DNA of 64,000 nucleotides, taken from the NCBI GenBank assembly GCA_025774555.1, contig JALGVT010000008.1, positions 1 to 64,000 of the forward strand. The letters run 5' to 3'. The translations under genes were made by a program, and so were the position numbers. The notes under the pieces are model-generated. The model was given only the letters and a program-made list of their open reading frames with translations, was not told the DNA's origin and made no database searches. This document shows positions 50,210-59,414 of this stretch, in pieces (positions within the stretch are counted from its first letter, which is position 1; each line of letters begins with the position of its first letter). This DNA is from a candidate division LCP-89 bacterium (GTDB taxonomy: Bacteria; Electryoneota; B3-LCP).

Positions 50210-51538
50210 ATGAAATCAGACATCAGATGGAATTTTGCCAATATAGGTCAAGATCAGGTTGGGGAGAAATCCGGTCTCAGCGAAGATGATATTGCGAAAA
50301 TGTCTCAGCAGTTGGCTGCAACTCATAATGATTTGAAAGAACGCAGGAACAGAGGTGATCTTCCCTTCTATAATCTGCCTGAGAAGGTGGAGATCGTAGA
50401 GGAAATTCAGCAATATGCCGAAGATGCGAGGAAGCGATTCAGCGATGTGGTGGTGCTTGGAATCGGCGGAAGCAGCCTGGGACCGGGGGCTCTGCAGACA
50501 GCTCTGGGGAGAAATCCTGAGTGTGCCGCAGATGCGCCTCGAATACATTTCCCCGACAACGTCGATCCTTTTGAATTCGATGATCTCCTGGGGCGGCTGG
50601 ATCTTGAAAAAACGCTATTTAACGTGGTAACTAAATCGGGCGGCACACCGGAAACGCTGGCTCAGTACCTGATCGTACGCGAACGGCTGGAACATAAACT
50701 TAAGGATAAGTACAACGAACATCTGCTCTTTACGACCGATCCGGTAAAGGGGCATCTGCGCCGAATTGCGAACAGTGAGAAGATCCGCGCTTTTGAAATC
50801 GATCCGGGCGTGGGGGGGAGGTTCTCAATTCTGACGCCCGTCGGGCTTCTGCCCGCGGCGCTGGGCGGATTGGACGTCAGCGGATTATGTGAAGGCGCTT
50901 CTGCGGCTGAAGAGGAGTGCACTTCGGATGAACTGCTTATTAACCCAGCTTACCGGTTTGCGCTTTCGCTCTGTTTATTGCGGGATTTGAAAAACGTCGG
51001 CACTGTAGTTATGATGCCTTATTGCAACCGGCTGCTGGGGCTGGCTGACTGGTTCCGGCAGCTCTGGGCGGAGAGTCTGGGGAAGAGGTTTAATTTAAAG
51101 GGCGAAGAGGTCTTCTGGGGACAGACGCCTGAAAAAGCCTTGGGAGCGACAGATCAACACTCCATGGTGCAGCTTTACATGGAAGGACCTTTTGACAAAG
51201 TAATCTGTTTCCTCGAAGTTGAGGATCACGGCGTCGATGTGGTTATCCCGAGGATATATCCGGATCAACCCGACCTCGATTTCTGGGGCGGACGAACGCT
51301 TTCGGAATTGATCAACGCGGAGAAACACGCCACAGAGAGCGCACTGCGGCAAGCAGGGCGTCCTTCCATTACGGCCGTTTTTCCGCGCGTTGATGCGTAT
51401 GCAGTAGGTCAATTTCTGATGACGCTTGAAATAGCGACTGTATTTGCGGGAGCGTTTCTCGGTATCAATCCGTTGGATCAGCCGGGTGTGGAACTGGGCA
51501 AAGTACTGACGAAAAAGAGGCTGGCTGGAGAAAGTTGA
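50210..51538 (+). CDS. pgi: Glucose-6-phosphate isomerase
   Basis: This 442-residue enzyme interconverts glucose-6-phosphate and fructose-6-phosphate. It has GIGGSSLGPGAL, VTKSGGTPETL, the GATDQHSMVQLYMEG signature and a C-terminal LGINPLDQPGVELGK. The length fits the shorter bacterial Pgi group. The ATG at 50210 follows GAGGCAGGCGCC; an ATG 57 nt upstream adds residues with no family match. Confidence 0.95.
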   Translation: MKSDIRWNFANIGQDQVGEKSGLSEDDIAKMSQQLAATHNDLKERRNRGDLPFYNLPEKVEIVEEIQQYAEDARKRFSDVVVLGIGGSSLGPGALQTALGRNPECAADAPRIHFPDNVDPFEFDDLLGRLDLEKTLFNVVTKSGGTPETLAQYLIVRERLEHKLKDKYNEHLLFTTDPVKGHLRRIANSEKIRAFEIDPGVGGRFSILTPVGLLPAALGGLDVSGLCEGASAAEEECTSDELLINPAYRFALSLCLLRDLKNVGTVVMMPYCNRLLGLADWFRQLWAESLGKRFNLKGEEVFWGQTPEKALGATDQHSMVQLYMEGPFDKVICFLEVEDHGVDVVIPRIYPDQPDLDFWGGRTLSELINAEKHATESALRQAGRPSITAVFPRVDAYAVGQFLMTLEIATVFAGAFLGINPLDQPGVELGKVLTKKRLAGES

Positions 51539-51672
51539 TTGCAGGGTTCAACAGGGTGAATTTGTCTCTTTTAAATCGTTTAGCGAACAGTATTAAACTG
51601 ACGGTGAAGAATCGAACCCAAAAGAAAAATCAGAATAACCTTGCATCTAATCCTTAAGAATATTTTATTTAA

Positions 51673-52536
51673 ATGTTTAATAATTTAGAGATATCTTTGA
51701 TAGACTTACACACTCATACAACTGCTTCAGACGGCACCTTTTCGCCCAGAGAACTGGTTAAAATGGCGAAAGATGAAGGGCTTGAGGCGCTCGCTATAAC
51801 CGATCACGATACCACCGCCGGTAACGCGGAAGCTGCTGATGCTGGCAGAGAGTACGATTTCGAGGTCGTTCCGGGGGTGGAGATAAGCGCAGATGCACCG
51901 TTCGGATCACAGCATATCGTGGGGCTGTACCTCAATTCCGACGCTGAGAAGATGGAATCAGCGCTGCGGGAACTGCGCGATTTCCGCGATAAGCGGAATC
52001 AGAAAATGATAGTTCTGCTGGAAGAGTTAGGCATTCCCGTCACCATGGCTGAACTACAAATCGAAGCCGGAGGCGATCTGGTCGGAAGACCGCATTTCGC
52101 GGCTCTGCTCCTGAAAAGGGGATACGTTAACACTTATCAGGAAGCCTTTGAGAAATATCTCAAAGCCGGCGGAAAAGCTTATCTTGACAAAAAGCGTCTG
52201 CCTGCAGATGAAGCGATTCAGATGATTCATGACGGCGGAGGTATTTCCATCATTGCGCACCCTTACATCCTGCGCCGGAAGGATGAGGAAAACTTTGAAA
52301 AGAATATCGAATATCTCGTCGAACGAGGCATCCAGGGGATAGAAGTGTACTATCCTGAACATTCCCGCGGCGATGAAGCTCTCTTTGCCGATCTCGCCAG
52401 GCGGTACGATCTGCTCATCTCCGGCGGGACCGATTTCCACGGGAGTATCAAACCGGGTGTCAGGCTCGGGAGAGGATATGGAACGATGGATATTCCCTAT
52501 GAATGTCTCGATGCCATCAAGGAGGCAAGATCATGA
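51673..52536 (+). CDS. PHP-domain phosphoesterase
   Basis: This 287-residue PHP protein has the metal motifs DLHTHTTASDG (residues 11-21), ITDHDT, GVEIS, GRPHFA, IAHPY and SGGTDFHG. It resembles the TrpH/YciV group, which includes 5'-nucleotidase or exoribonuclease (RNase AM) activity. The upstream region has no strong ribosome binding site. The 3' end overlaps the DegT aminotransferase gene by four bases. Confidence 0.9.
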   Translation: MFNNLEISLIDLHTHTTASDGTFSPRELVKMAKDEGLEALAITDHDTTAGNAEAADAGREYDFEVVPGVEISADAPFGSQHIVGLYLNSDAEKMESALRELRDFRDKRNQKMIVLLEELGIPVTMAELQIEAGGDLVGRPHFAALLLKRGYVNTYQEAFEKYLKAGGKAYLDKKRLPADEAIQMIHDGGGISIIAHPYILRRKDEENFEKNIEYLVERGIQGIEVYYPEHSRGDEALFADLARRYDLLISGGTDFHGSIKPGVRLGRGYGTMDIPYECLDAIKEARS

Positions 52537-53633
52537 AAGTTCCTCCGCTGGATTTAAAAGCGCAGTTTGCCACCATTCGAGAAGACGTTGAGAAGCGTTT
52601 TCAGGAAATTTTCGATACCCAGCACTTTATCCTGGGACCCTTTACCGCTCAGCTCGAGAAGGAAATGGCGGAGCTGTGCGGCGTGAAGCACGGAATCGGA
52701 GTGGCTTCGGGTTCGGATGCTCTACTGCTGTCGTTGATGGCTGCGGGCATTGGCGAGGGCGACGTTGTGGTCACGACGCCTTTCAGTTTCTTCTCCACGG
52801 TTTCTGCTATAACGAGATTAGATGCGAAGCCGTATTTCGTCGATATCGATCCGCGGACGTGCAATCTAAGCTCGGAAACGCTGGGCAGCATTTCTGATGA
52901 GAACGTCAAAGCGATTCTGCCGGTGCATCTCTACGGACAATTGGCTGAGATGGAAGATATCTGTCTTTGGGCGGAAGTACGCGACGTTGCCGTGATTGAA
53001 GATGCCGCTCAGGCAATTGGAGCTTCCAGAAACGCCAGGATGGCTGGAAGTTGGGGCACTGCCGCGGCTTTTTCCTTTTATCCGACGAAAAACTTAGGCG
53101 CGGCGGGTGACGCCGGAATGGTCATCACCGATGATGATGAGATAAATGACCGCATCCGCTGTTTGCGGGATCACGGCGCGAAGGAGCGCTATTACCATGA
53201 TGAAGTCGGCGTTAACAGCCGGATGGATGCTTTCCAGGCGGCGGTGCTGCTGTCCAAGTTGCCGCATCTGAACGAGTGGAACGAGAAGCGCAAGGAGATT
53301 TCAGATCGCTACCGAGCTGAGTTAGCCGATCTGCCTCTTGAGACGCCTTATGAATTGATCGGCAACGATCACATCTATCATCAGTTCGTGATCCGCACTG
53401 AGCGGCGCGATGAGTTGAAGGCGCACATGGATAAAGAGGGTATCTATACCGCTATCTTTTATCCGGTGCCGCTACACTTGCAGAAGTGCTTCGCCTTTTT
53501 GGGTTATAAAGAAGGCGATTTCCCCATAGCTGAAAAAGCGGCGAAGGAAGTGCTGGCTTTGCCGGTCTTCCCGGAAATAGGCGAAGAGCGTCTGAGCATG
53601 GTAGTGGATGCGGTGAGAGGATTTTTTAAATAA
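52533..53633 (+). CDS. DegT/DnrJ/EryC1-family sugar aminotransferase
   Basis: This 366-residue PLP enzyme of the sensory sugar aminotransferase group has GVKHGIGVASGSDALLLSL, TTPFSFFSTVSAITR, IEDAAQAIGA and FSFYPTKNLGAAGDAGM with the PLP lysine. Family members transaminate keto-sugars on nucleotide diphosphates for glycan building. The ATG at 52533 overlaps the PHP stop (ATGA) and follows AAGGAGG. Confidence 0.92.
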   Translation: MKVPPLDLKAQFATIREDVEKRFQEIFDTQHFILGPFTAQLEKEMAELCGVKHGIGVASGSDALLLSLMAAGIGEGDVVVTTPFSFFSTVSAITRLDAKPYFVDIDPRTCNLSSETLGSISDENVKAILPVHLYGQLAEMEDICLWAEVRDVAVIEDAAQAIGASRNARMAGSWGTAAAFSFYPTKNLGAAGDAGMVITDDDEINDRIRCLRDHGAKERYYHDEVGVNSRMDAFQAAVLLSKLPHLNEWNEKRKEISDRYRAELADLPLETPYELIGNDHIYHQFVIRTERRDELKAHMDKEGIYTAIFYPVPLHLQKCFAFLGYKEGDFPIAEKAAKEVLALPVFPEIGEERLSMVVDAVRGFFK

Positions 53634-53641
53634 GTATAGTT

Positions 53642-53769
53642 GGTAGACTGTCCCATAGGGATGCCTTCGGCACGCACCGACTTCGTCGGTTCTTAGTCTA
53701 CCCTACAATGATGCGAGAGAGGGTAAATGTAGGGTGGACTAAGCGAAGAGAAACGTAGCGCAGTCCACC
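53642..53769. repeat. REP pair (BIME-like) upstream of the RAYT gene
   Basis: Two REPs in opposite orientation: ggtagact (53642-53649) with agtctacc (53695-53702) followed by CTAC (53703-53706); and GTAG (53729-53732) followed by ggtggact (53733-53740) with agtccacc (53762-53769). The first encloses a smaller hairpin accgac-ttc-gtcggt. A third related unit follows the gene at 54308-54350. Confidence 0.85.
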
Positions 53770-53789
53770 AGAAAGAGAGGACATTGGAA

Positions 53790-54302
53790 ATGTCCAATTA
53801 TCGACGCTTTTGGATAAGAGGAGGAACATATTTCTTTACGGTTGTTACCAGAGAACGCATATCGATATTAACGGATAAACATGTCAGGGAAACACTGAAG
53901 GAAGCTATTCAAAAAGTAAAAGATCGTCATCCTTTTGAAATTATCTCCTGGGTTTTACTGCCTGATCATTTACATATGGTTTGGACATTGCCCGGAGATG
54001 ACGATAAATTTGCTTTGCGATGGATGTTAATAAAGAGCGCTGTAACCAAGCAACTCCATAAATCAGGAGAATATCAGGGATCTATTTGGCAACGAAGATA
54101 TTGGGAGCATTTGATTAGAGATGAAGTCGATCTAAAGAACCACGTTGACTATATACATTTCAATCCCGTAAAACACGGATTATGTAAAAAGGCTCATGAA
54201 TGGCAATGGTCAACATTTAATAAGTTTGTTGATTTAGGTGAATATCAGAAGAATTGGGATATTGAAGAAAATCATATTATACGAAAATTGGATTTTGAAT
54301 AG
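53790..54302 (+). CDS. REP-associated tyrosine transposase (RAYT)
   Basis: This 170-residue Y1-type transposase has the metal motif DHLHMVW (His60 and His62), the flanking WQRRYWEH, and the catalytic Tyr121 in HVDYIHFNPVKHG, all typical of RAYT/TnpA-REP proteins. It is flanked by REP units as in known RAYT loci. RAYTs are thought to cut and move REPs but are usually single-copy and domesticated. The ATG at 53790 is used; an in-frame TTG at 53784 is closer to the GAGAGG site. Confidence 0.92.
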   Translation: MSNYRRFWIRGGTYFFTVVTRERISILTDKHVRETLKEAIQKVKDRHPFEIISWVLLPDHLHMVWTLPGDDDKFALRWMLIKSAVTKQLHKSGEYQGSIWQRRYWEHLIRDEVDLKNHVDYIHFNPVKHGLCKKAHEWQWSTFNKFVDLGEYQKNWDIEENHIIRKLDFE

Positions 54303-54307
54303 TTGTT

Positions 54308-54350
54308 GGTAGACTGCGTTTCGGCTACGCCTGCACTTAGTCTACCCTAC
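54308..54350. repeat. REP unit downstream of the RAYT gene
   Basis: ggtagact (54308-54315) pairs with agtctacc (54339-54346) and is followed by CTAC (54347-54350) and aatgatgcgg, which repeats the sequence after the upstream REP at 53702-53715. It starts five bases after the RAYT stop. Confidence 0.85.
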
Positions 54351-54475
54351 AATGATGCGGTGATTTTGAAGGATTACGCGGATTAGAAGAGCTGTAGTTA
54401 TGTTTGATCCTGGAGTTTTTATCTAAATTTTGACTTTATCGCTTGCATACGTGTAAACTTATTCATGGCTGATTC

Positions 54476-55894
54476 ATGAAGAAAATGGCAGTAATCTTCA
54501 TGGGGATGATGCTCCTGATGGGGTGTCAGGGGAAAAAGGAGGCAGATCCTCTTGCCGGGATTGCCAAGATCGATCTCCCTCAGATCAGGGAGCGGGGCAA
54601 GCTGATCGCCGCCACCGGTTACGGAGCCACCAGCTATTTCATATACAAGGGTCAGCCGATGGGCTACGAGTACGAACTGCTGGAGCGGCTGGCGGACCAT
54701 CTCGACCTCGAAGTCGAGCTGAAGATCGTGCGGGACATGGATGAAGTCTTTGACGTTTTAAACAAGGGTGAAGCGGACATTATTGCGCTGGGTTTGACAG
54801 TCACCAAAGAGAGAGCCCAAAAAATTGCTTTCACCCGGCATCATAACACCATCCGCCAGGTGTTAGTGCAGCGTAAGCCTGATAACTGGCGCTTGATGAA
54901 GCTGCATGAAATAGATCGTCTGCTGATACGCGATCCCATTGACCTGATCGGAAAACAGGTGCACGTCTGGAGTGGCTCGTCATACTATTCGAGGCTAGCC
55001 AACCTTTCCGATGAAATCGGCGGCGACATAGACATCGTCCCCGTATCAGGCGATCTATCCACAGAAGAGCTTATCGGCATGGTGGCTGACGGTGAGATAG
55101 ATTACACGGTGGCGGACGAACATATCGCCAGAATCAATTCCTCTTACTATTCGAATATTGACATAGAGACTCCGGTAAGTTTTCCGCAGAGAATTGCCTG
55201 GGCTGTGAGGAAAACGTCACCGGAACTATTAGCCGCCGTCGATGATTGGGTCACGGAGATGAAGGGCGGCGTTGAGTATTACGCGCTTTACAATAAATAT
55301 TATAAAGACCGCCGCGCTTTCAGGGAGAGAGCCCGCAGCCAGTATTACGCATTCAAAGGCGGGGCAGTTTCCAAGTACGACAGTTTGATTAAAGTGTGCG
55401 CTGACGATTTGAACTGGGACTGGCGGCTGATGGCTTCGATGATCTATCAGGAATCCGGTTTCGATCCGGGGACGAGGTCGTGGGCTGGCGCAACCGGGTT
55501 GATGCAGTTGATGCCGGAAACCGGGAAGCAGTTCGGCGGCAAGGATCTGTACGATCCAGTAGAAAACCTGCACGCCGGAACGAACTACCTGAAGTGGCTT
55601 GATAAGATATGGAAAGACGTCCCTGATTCTCTGGAGCGAATAAAATTCATCCTGGCATCCTATAACGCCGGACAGGGGCACGTCTTCGACGCCAGAAAGT
55701 TAGCCAGAAAGTACGGCAAGGACCCTGCGATATGGGATGATAATGTGGCCTATTACGTTTTGAAGAAATCTTCCAAGGAGTTCTTCAATGATGATGTGGT
55801 GGAACACGGTTACTGCCGGGGGGAAGAGCCGTTCAATTACGTTAACGAAGTATTGGACAGGTACGAACATTACAAGAGGCTGGTGAGTCTTTAG
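54476..55894 (+). CDS. mltF: Membrane-bound lytic transglycosylase F
   Basis: This 472-residue lipoprotein (lipobox LMGC, Cys17) has an N-terminal amino-acid-binding-protein-like domain (about residues 38-270) and a C-terminal lysozyme-like SLT domain. In the latter, YQESGFDP carries the catalytic Glu326, followed by GATGLMQLMP and ILASYNAG. This two-domain layout is that of MltF, which cleaves peptidoglycan in the periplasm. Confidence 0.94.
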   Translation: MKKMAVIFMGMMLLMGCQGKKEADPLAGIAKIDLPQIRERGKLIAATGYGATSYFIYKGQPMGYEYELLERLADHLDLEVELKIVRDMDEVFDVLNKGEADIIALGLTVTKERAQKIAFTRHHNTIRQVLVQRKPDNWRLMKLHEIDRLLIRDPIDLIGKQVHVWSGSSYYSRLANLSDEIGGDIDIVPVSGDLSTEELIGMVADGEIDYTVADEHIARINSSYYSNIDIETPVSFPQRIAWAVRKTSPELLAAVDDWVTEMKGGVEYYALYNKYYKDRRAFRERARSQYYAFKGGAVSKYDSLIKVCADDLNWDWRLMASMIYQESGFDPGTRSWAGATGLMQLMPETGKQFGGKDLYDPVENLHAGTNYLKWLDKIWKDVPDSLERIKFILASYNAGQGHVFDARKLARKYGKDPAIWDDNVAYYVLKKSSKEFFNDDVVEHGYCRGEEPFNYVNEVLDRYEHYKRLVSL

Positions 55895-56096
55895 AAGAAG
55901 ACAGAAGAAAAGAAGGGGGATCGCGGATTCACACTGATTTAAAAGATTGCACAGATTTATTCCGTGTCGTCACCGTAATCCGCGAAAATCAGCGATCATT
56001 AGCAAAGTTGGTGAACTGCGTTTTAATCCTGGCGAAAACGAATAGAGTAGGTCGTCATTCCGGTTTGTCTGAGCTTTTGGTATCCGGGATTATACG

Positions 56097-56948
56097 ATGG
56101 GCGGTAATAACAAAAGGTATATGGTGGATCGACACTCAAGACCGACAGATGTAGATAAACGTTATAGGCTCTATATCGATGAGTCTGGTGATCATGTTTT
56201 TCGGGATACAGGAGAAACCAAACATCGCTTTCTGTGTCTTTTAGGCTGTTGGTTCTCAAATCCAGAATATTTCATTTTTCATAATCAGCTCGAAAAGTTT
56301 AAAATAGACTATATACCTCATCATCCCGATGAACCTGTAATTCTGCATCGGGAAGATATTGTTAATGCTCGCGGCGTTTTCAAGAAGCTGCAGGATCAGA
56401 AATTTCGACAGGATTTTGACAGCTCTTTGCTAAACCTCATTGATAAGGCAAATTTTCGAGTTGTTGCGGTTGTGATTGACAAATTAGCTCTCTTCCAATC
56501 TTACGGAGATGACGCTGCGCATCCATATCACCTGGGATTGGGATTTCTACTTCAACGATATGCGGGATATTTAAATCATATAAACCGTGTGGGGGATGTA
56601 TTGGCAGAATCAAGAGGTGGTAAAGAAGATAGGAAATTGGGTGAGTCATATAATTTCATTTATCATCGTGGCGCTTGGCGTTTTTCTGCAAACAGTTTTC
56701 AAGAAGCTTTAAGTTCCTCACAACTGAAAATAAAACCTAAAACTGCCAATATTGCAGGTCTCCAATTAGCTGATATTTTAGCCCATCCGGTGAAAGAATG
56801 GATATTAAGACAATATGGCTTAGTTAGTTCTAATCTCGCGCCTTTTGCTGAACAACTAATTGCGATCATTAGAAATAAGTTCAATAGACACTTATACGAT
56901 GAGCGAATAGAGGGATATGGGTATGTGCTATATCCGAAATTAAAATAA
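56097..56948 (+). CDS. DUF3800 domain protein
   Basis: This 283-residue protein shows the DUF3800 hallmarks YRLYIDESGDH near the start and AGLQLADILAHPV near the end. The fold is thought to be RNase H-like, with acidic residues at these sites. Family members are common on mobile elements and in defence-like islands, but no function is established. The stretch is AT-richer than neighbours, suggesting transfer. Start may be ATG 56097 or 56121. No partner gene is adjacent. Confidence 0.85.
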   Translation: MGGNNKRYMVDRHSRPTDVDKRYRLYIDESGDHVFRDTGETKHRFLCLLGCWFSNPEYFIFHNQLEKFKIDYIPHHPDEPVILHREDIVNARGVFKKLQDQKFRQDFDSSLLNLIDKANFRVVAVVIDKLALFQSYGDDAAHPYHLGLGFLLQRYAGYLNHINRVGDVLAESRGGKEDRKLGESYNFIYHRGAWRFSANSFQEALSSSQLKIKPKTANIAGLQLADILAHPVKEWILRQYGLVSSNLAPFAEQLIAIIRNKFNRHLYDERIEGYGYVLYPKLK

Positions 56949-57014
56949 GGAGGCCTCGAAATCGAGACCCCCTTACGCTTGCCCCTACGGGCAATCCACC
57001 TCCGTTAAAACGGA
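56946..57014. repeat. Array of three unlike hairpins
   Basis: taaggagg/ccccctta (56946-56975, one mismatch), ttgccc/gggcaa (56979-56994) and tccgtt-aa-aacgga (57001-57014) directly follow the DUF3800 stop. The middle unit includes CTAC. An AT-rich stretch follows to the next gene. Confidence 0.6.
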
Positions 57015-57185
57015 TTAGCTATAATATAAGCTGAATTAATTCAATTGTCAACTTTTTTTCTTCTTTTTTTAATCAAAATTATGAGAATAAAGCATAATTA
57101 TCCTCATTTCGGTTTCGTTCGGGAGGACTATCATATATAGATGTTAACAACATACACCTTAAAACCTTACACGGATGGAGCATAG

Positions 57186-58571
57186 ATGAGCAATAGACGA
57201 GTACTGATAATCGGATTAGACTGTTTTACTCCGCAGTTTGTCTTCGATCAATGGAAAGACGAACTGCCCAATATAAAGAGCCTGATCAACAGAGGCACAC
57301 ACGGACTGCTGGAGAGCACCATTCCCGCCATCACGGTTCCGGCGTGGCAGTCGATGATGACGTCCAAGTACCCGGGGCAGTTGGGTTTTTACGGATTCCG
57401 CAACCGGAAGAACTATTCGTATGACGAGATGTTCTTCGCCAACGCTCTGGCGGTGAAGGAACCGGCAGTATGGGATCTGCTAACCGAAGCAGGGAAAGAT
57501 TCGGTGGTTATCGGTGTGCCGCAGACCTATCCTCCGAAACCGCTTAAGGGGAACCTGATCGGTTGCTTTCTGACGCCGGACACCGACAGCGAATTCACGT
57601 ATCCAGCCGAACTGAAAGATGAAATCTGGAAGAACGTCGGCGAATATATCATCGACGTGAAGGATTTCCGCACCGATGACAAGGTCAAGCTGATCCGTCA
57701 GCTTTATCAGATGACGTCCCGCAGGTTTGCCACCGTGCGCTATATGATGGACGCCAAACCGTGGGATTTCTTCATGTTCGTCGATATGGGACCGGACCGC
57801 ATCCATCACGGCATGTGGAAATACGTCGATCCCGAACATCCGCTGCACGAACCGGGCAATCGTTTCCAGAATTCGATCCTGAATTACTATAAGTATCTTG
57901 ATGAGGAGATCGGCACCATTCTCGAGAAAATCGGTGATGAAACGGTCGTTCTCCTGGTTTCAGATCACGGCGCCAAGAGGATGGACGGCGGCATCTGTTT
58001 CAACGACTGGCTGATCCAGCAGGGCTGGCTGGCGGTCAAAGAGATGCCGGATAAACCGGCGCAGTTGAAGAATGACAACATCGATTGGTCCAAGACCAAA
58101 GTCTGGGGTTCCGGCGGTTATTACGGCAGGCTGTTTCTGAACGTCAAGGGACGCGAACCTGACGGTCAGATAGATCCCGCTGATTACGATAAATTCCGCG
58201 CTGAAGTCATCGAAAAAGTGGAAGCTATAACCGATCCGGACGGGAATAATATCGGTTCAAAGGCGTTTAAACCGGAGGAGATATATCCTGTCGTCAACGG
58301 GATAGCTCCGGATTTGATCGTCTATTTCGGCGATCTAAAATGGCGGTCGCTGGGATCAATCGGCAATCCGGAGATATGGTCGTTTGAAAACGACACTGGT
58401 CCGGATGACGCTAACCACGCTCAACATGGAGTGTTCATCCTGTACGATCCAAAAAATCCCGGCAACGGGAAAACGTACGAAGGTGCTCACCTGATGGATG
58501 TCGCTCCGACTGTGCTGGACGCGCTCAGCGAACCGATACCGGAAGATTTTGAAGGTAAAGTGATTCGATAA
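57186..58571 (+). CDS. AlkP-superfamily phosphohydrolase (COG3379-like), copy 1
   Basis: This 461-residue protein of the alkaline phosphatase superfamily has metal and nucleophile sites IGLDCFTP (Asp12), TVPAWQSMMT (Thr50), DMGPDRIHHGMW, SDHGAKRMDG and a late NHAQHGVF. It matches COG3379-type predicted phosphohydrolases or phosphomutases, some near polysaccharide genes. It sits before an APS kinase and a second such enzyme. A phosphodiester, phosphate or sulfate ester on a glycan or nucleotide may be the substrate; this is inference. Confidence 0.85.
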   Translation: MSNRRVLIIGLDCFTPQFVFDQWKDELPNIKSLINRGTHGLLESTIPAITVPAWQSMMTSKYPGQLGFYGFRNRKNYSYDEMFFANALAVKEPAVWDLLTEAGKDSVVIGVPQTYPPKPLKGNLIGCFLTPDTDSEFTYPAELKDEIWKNVGEYIIDVKDFRTDDKVKLIRQLYQMTSRRFATVRYMMDAKPWDFFMFVDMGPDRIHHGMWKYVDPEHPLHEPGNRFQNSILNYYKYLDEEIGTILEKIGDETVVLLVSDHGAKRMDGGICFNDWLIQQGWLAVKEMPDKPAQLKNDNIDWSKTKVWGSGGYYGRLFLNVKGREPDGQIDPADYDKFRAEVIEKVEAITDPDGNNIGSKAFKPEEIYPVVNGIAPDLIVYFGDLKWRSLGSIGNPEIWSFENDTGPDDANHAQHGVFILYDPKNPGNGKTYEGAHLMDVAPTVLDALSEPIPEDFEGKVIR

Positions 58572-58743
58572 TTGTAGGTGATGGATTATCCACACAAGCT
58601 GCCACCTGCGGAGAGGCGGCAGTACAGATAATATAGCGATTCGATAACCGTAATAAAACGGAAGATAAATAATAAACAGGTAATAGTTAGCAGTTACAGG
58701 GGGGATACAGGGCTGTATAAAGCTCTATAACAGGGGAAAAACA

Positions 58744-59364
58744 ATGACTGAAAAGAAAACAGATCAGGGATTTACTTTGTGGGTAACCGGGCTTTCCGGC
58801 GCGGGGAAAACCACCGTATCGAAAATTGTTGCTGATAAGCTGAAAGAGCGCGGGCGGAAGGTGGAAGTTTTAGACGGCGACGTCATTCGCAGAAACCTGT
58901 CGAAGGGATTGGGTTATTCCAAGGAGGATCGTGACACCAATATCCGCAGGATCGGATTCGTCTGTAACCTGTTATCCCGTAATGGAGTAGTAGCGGTCGC
59001 GGCGGCAATCAGTCCTTACGAATCGGTCCGCCAGGAAAATCGTAAGTTGATTGGCAATTACATCGAAGTTCATGCCCGCTGTTCTATGGATGTTTTAGTT
59101 GAACGTGACGTCAAGGGATTGTATAAAAAGGCACTGGCAGGTGAAATCAAGAACTTCACCGGCGTCAGCGATCCTTATGAAGAGCCGGTGAACCCGGAAG
59201 TGGTCATTGATTCTGATAAAGAGACGGACGAAGAATCGGTCAATAAGGTGCTGGCGAAGATAGAGGAACTGGGATACATAGAGCCGGAAAAGACGATATC
59301 TGGTTATACACCGGAGGAAGAAGAGAAGGTCAACCAGAGACTGACAGACTTAGGATATTTGTAG
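58744..59364 (+). CDS. cysC: Adenylyl-sulfate (APS) kinase
   Basis: This 206-residue P-loop kinase phosphorylates APS to PAPS, the sulfate donor. The Walker A motif is GLSGAGKT (16-23); DGDVIRRNLS, AAISPYESVR (phospho-Ser position 90) and GLYKKALAGEIKNFTG are typical. A C-terminal tail of about 30 residues follows the usual end. No ATP sulfurylase, PAPS reductase or sulfotransferase is in the window. A GGGG site precedes the ATG. Confidence 0.94.
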   Translation: MTEKKTDQGFTLWVTGLSGAGKTTVSKIVADKLKERGRKVEVLDGDVIRRNLSKGLGYSKEDRDTNIRRIGFVCNLLSRNGVVAVAAAISPYESVRQENRKLIGNYIEVHARCSMDVLVERDVKGLYKKALAGEIKNFTGVSDPYEEPVNPEVVIDSDKETDEESVNKVLAKIEELGYIEPEKTISGYTPEEEEKVNQRLTDLGYL

Positions 59365-59414
59365 TTTCGAGCGAATGAGAAACGACTTAAAAATATAACC
59401 GAACATAGATAATA

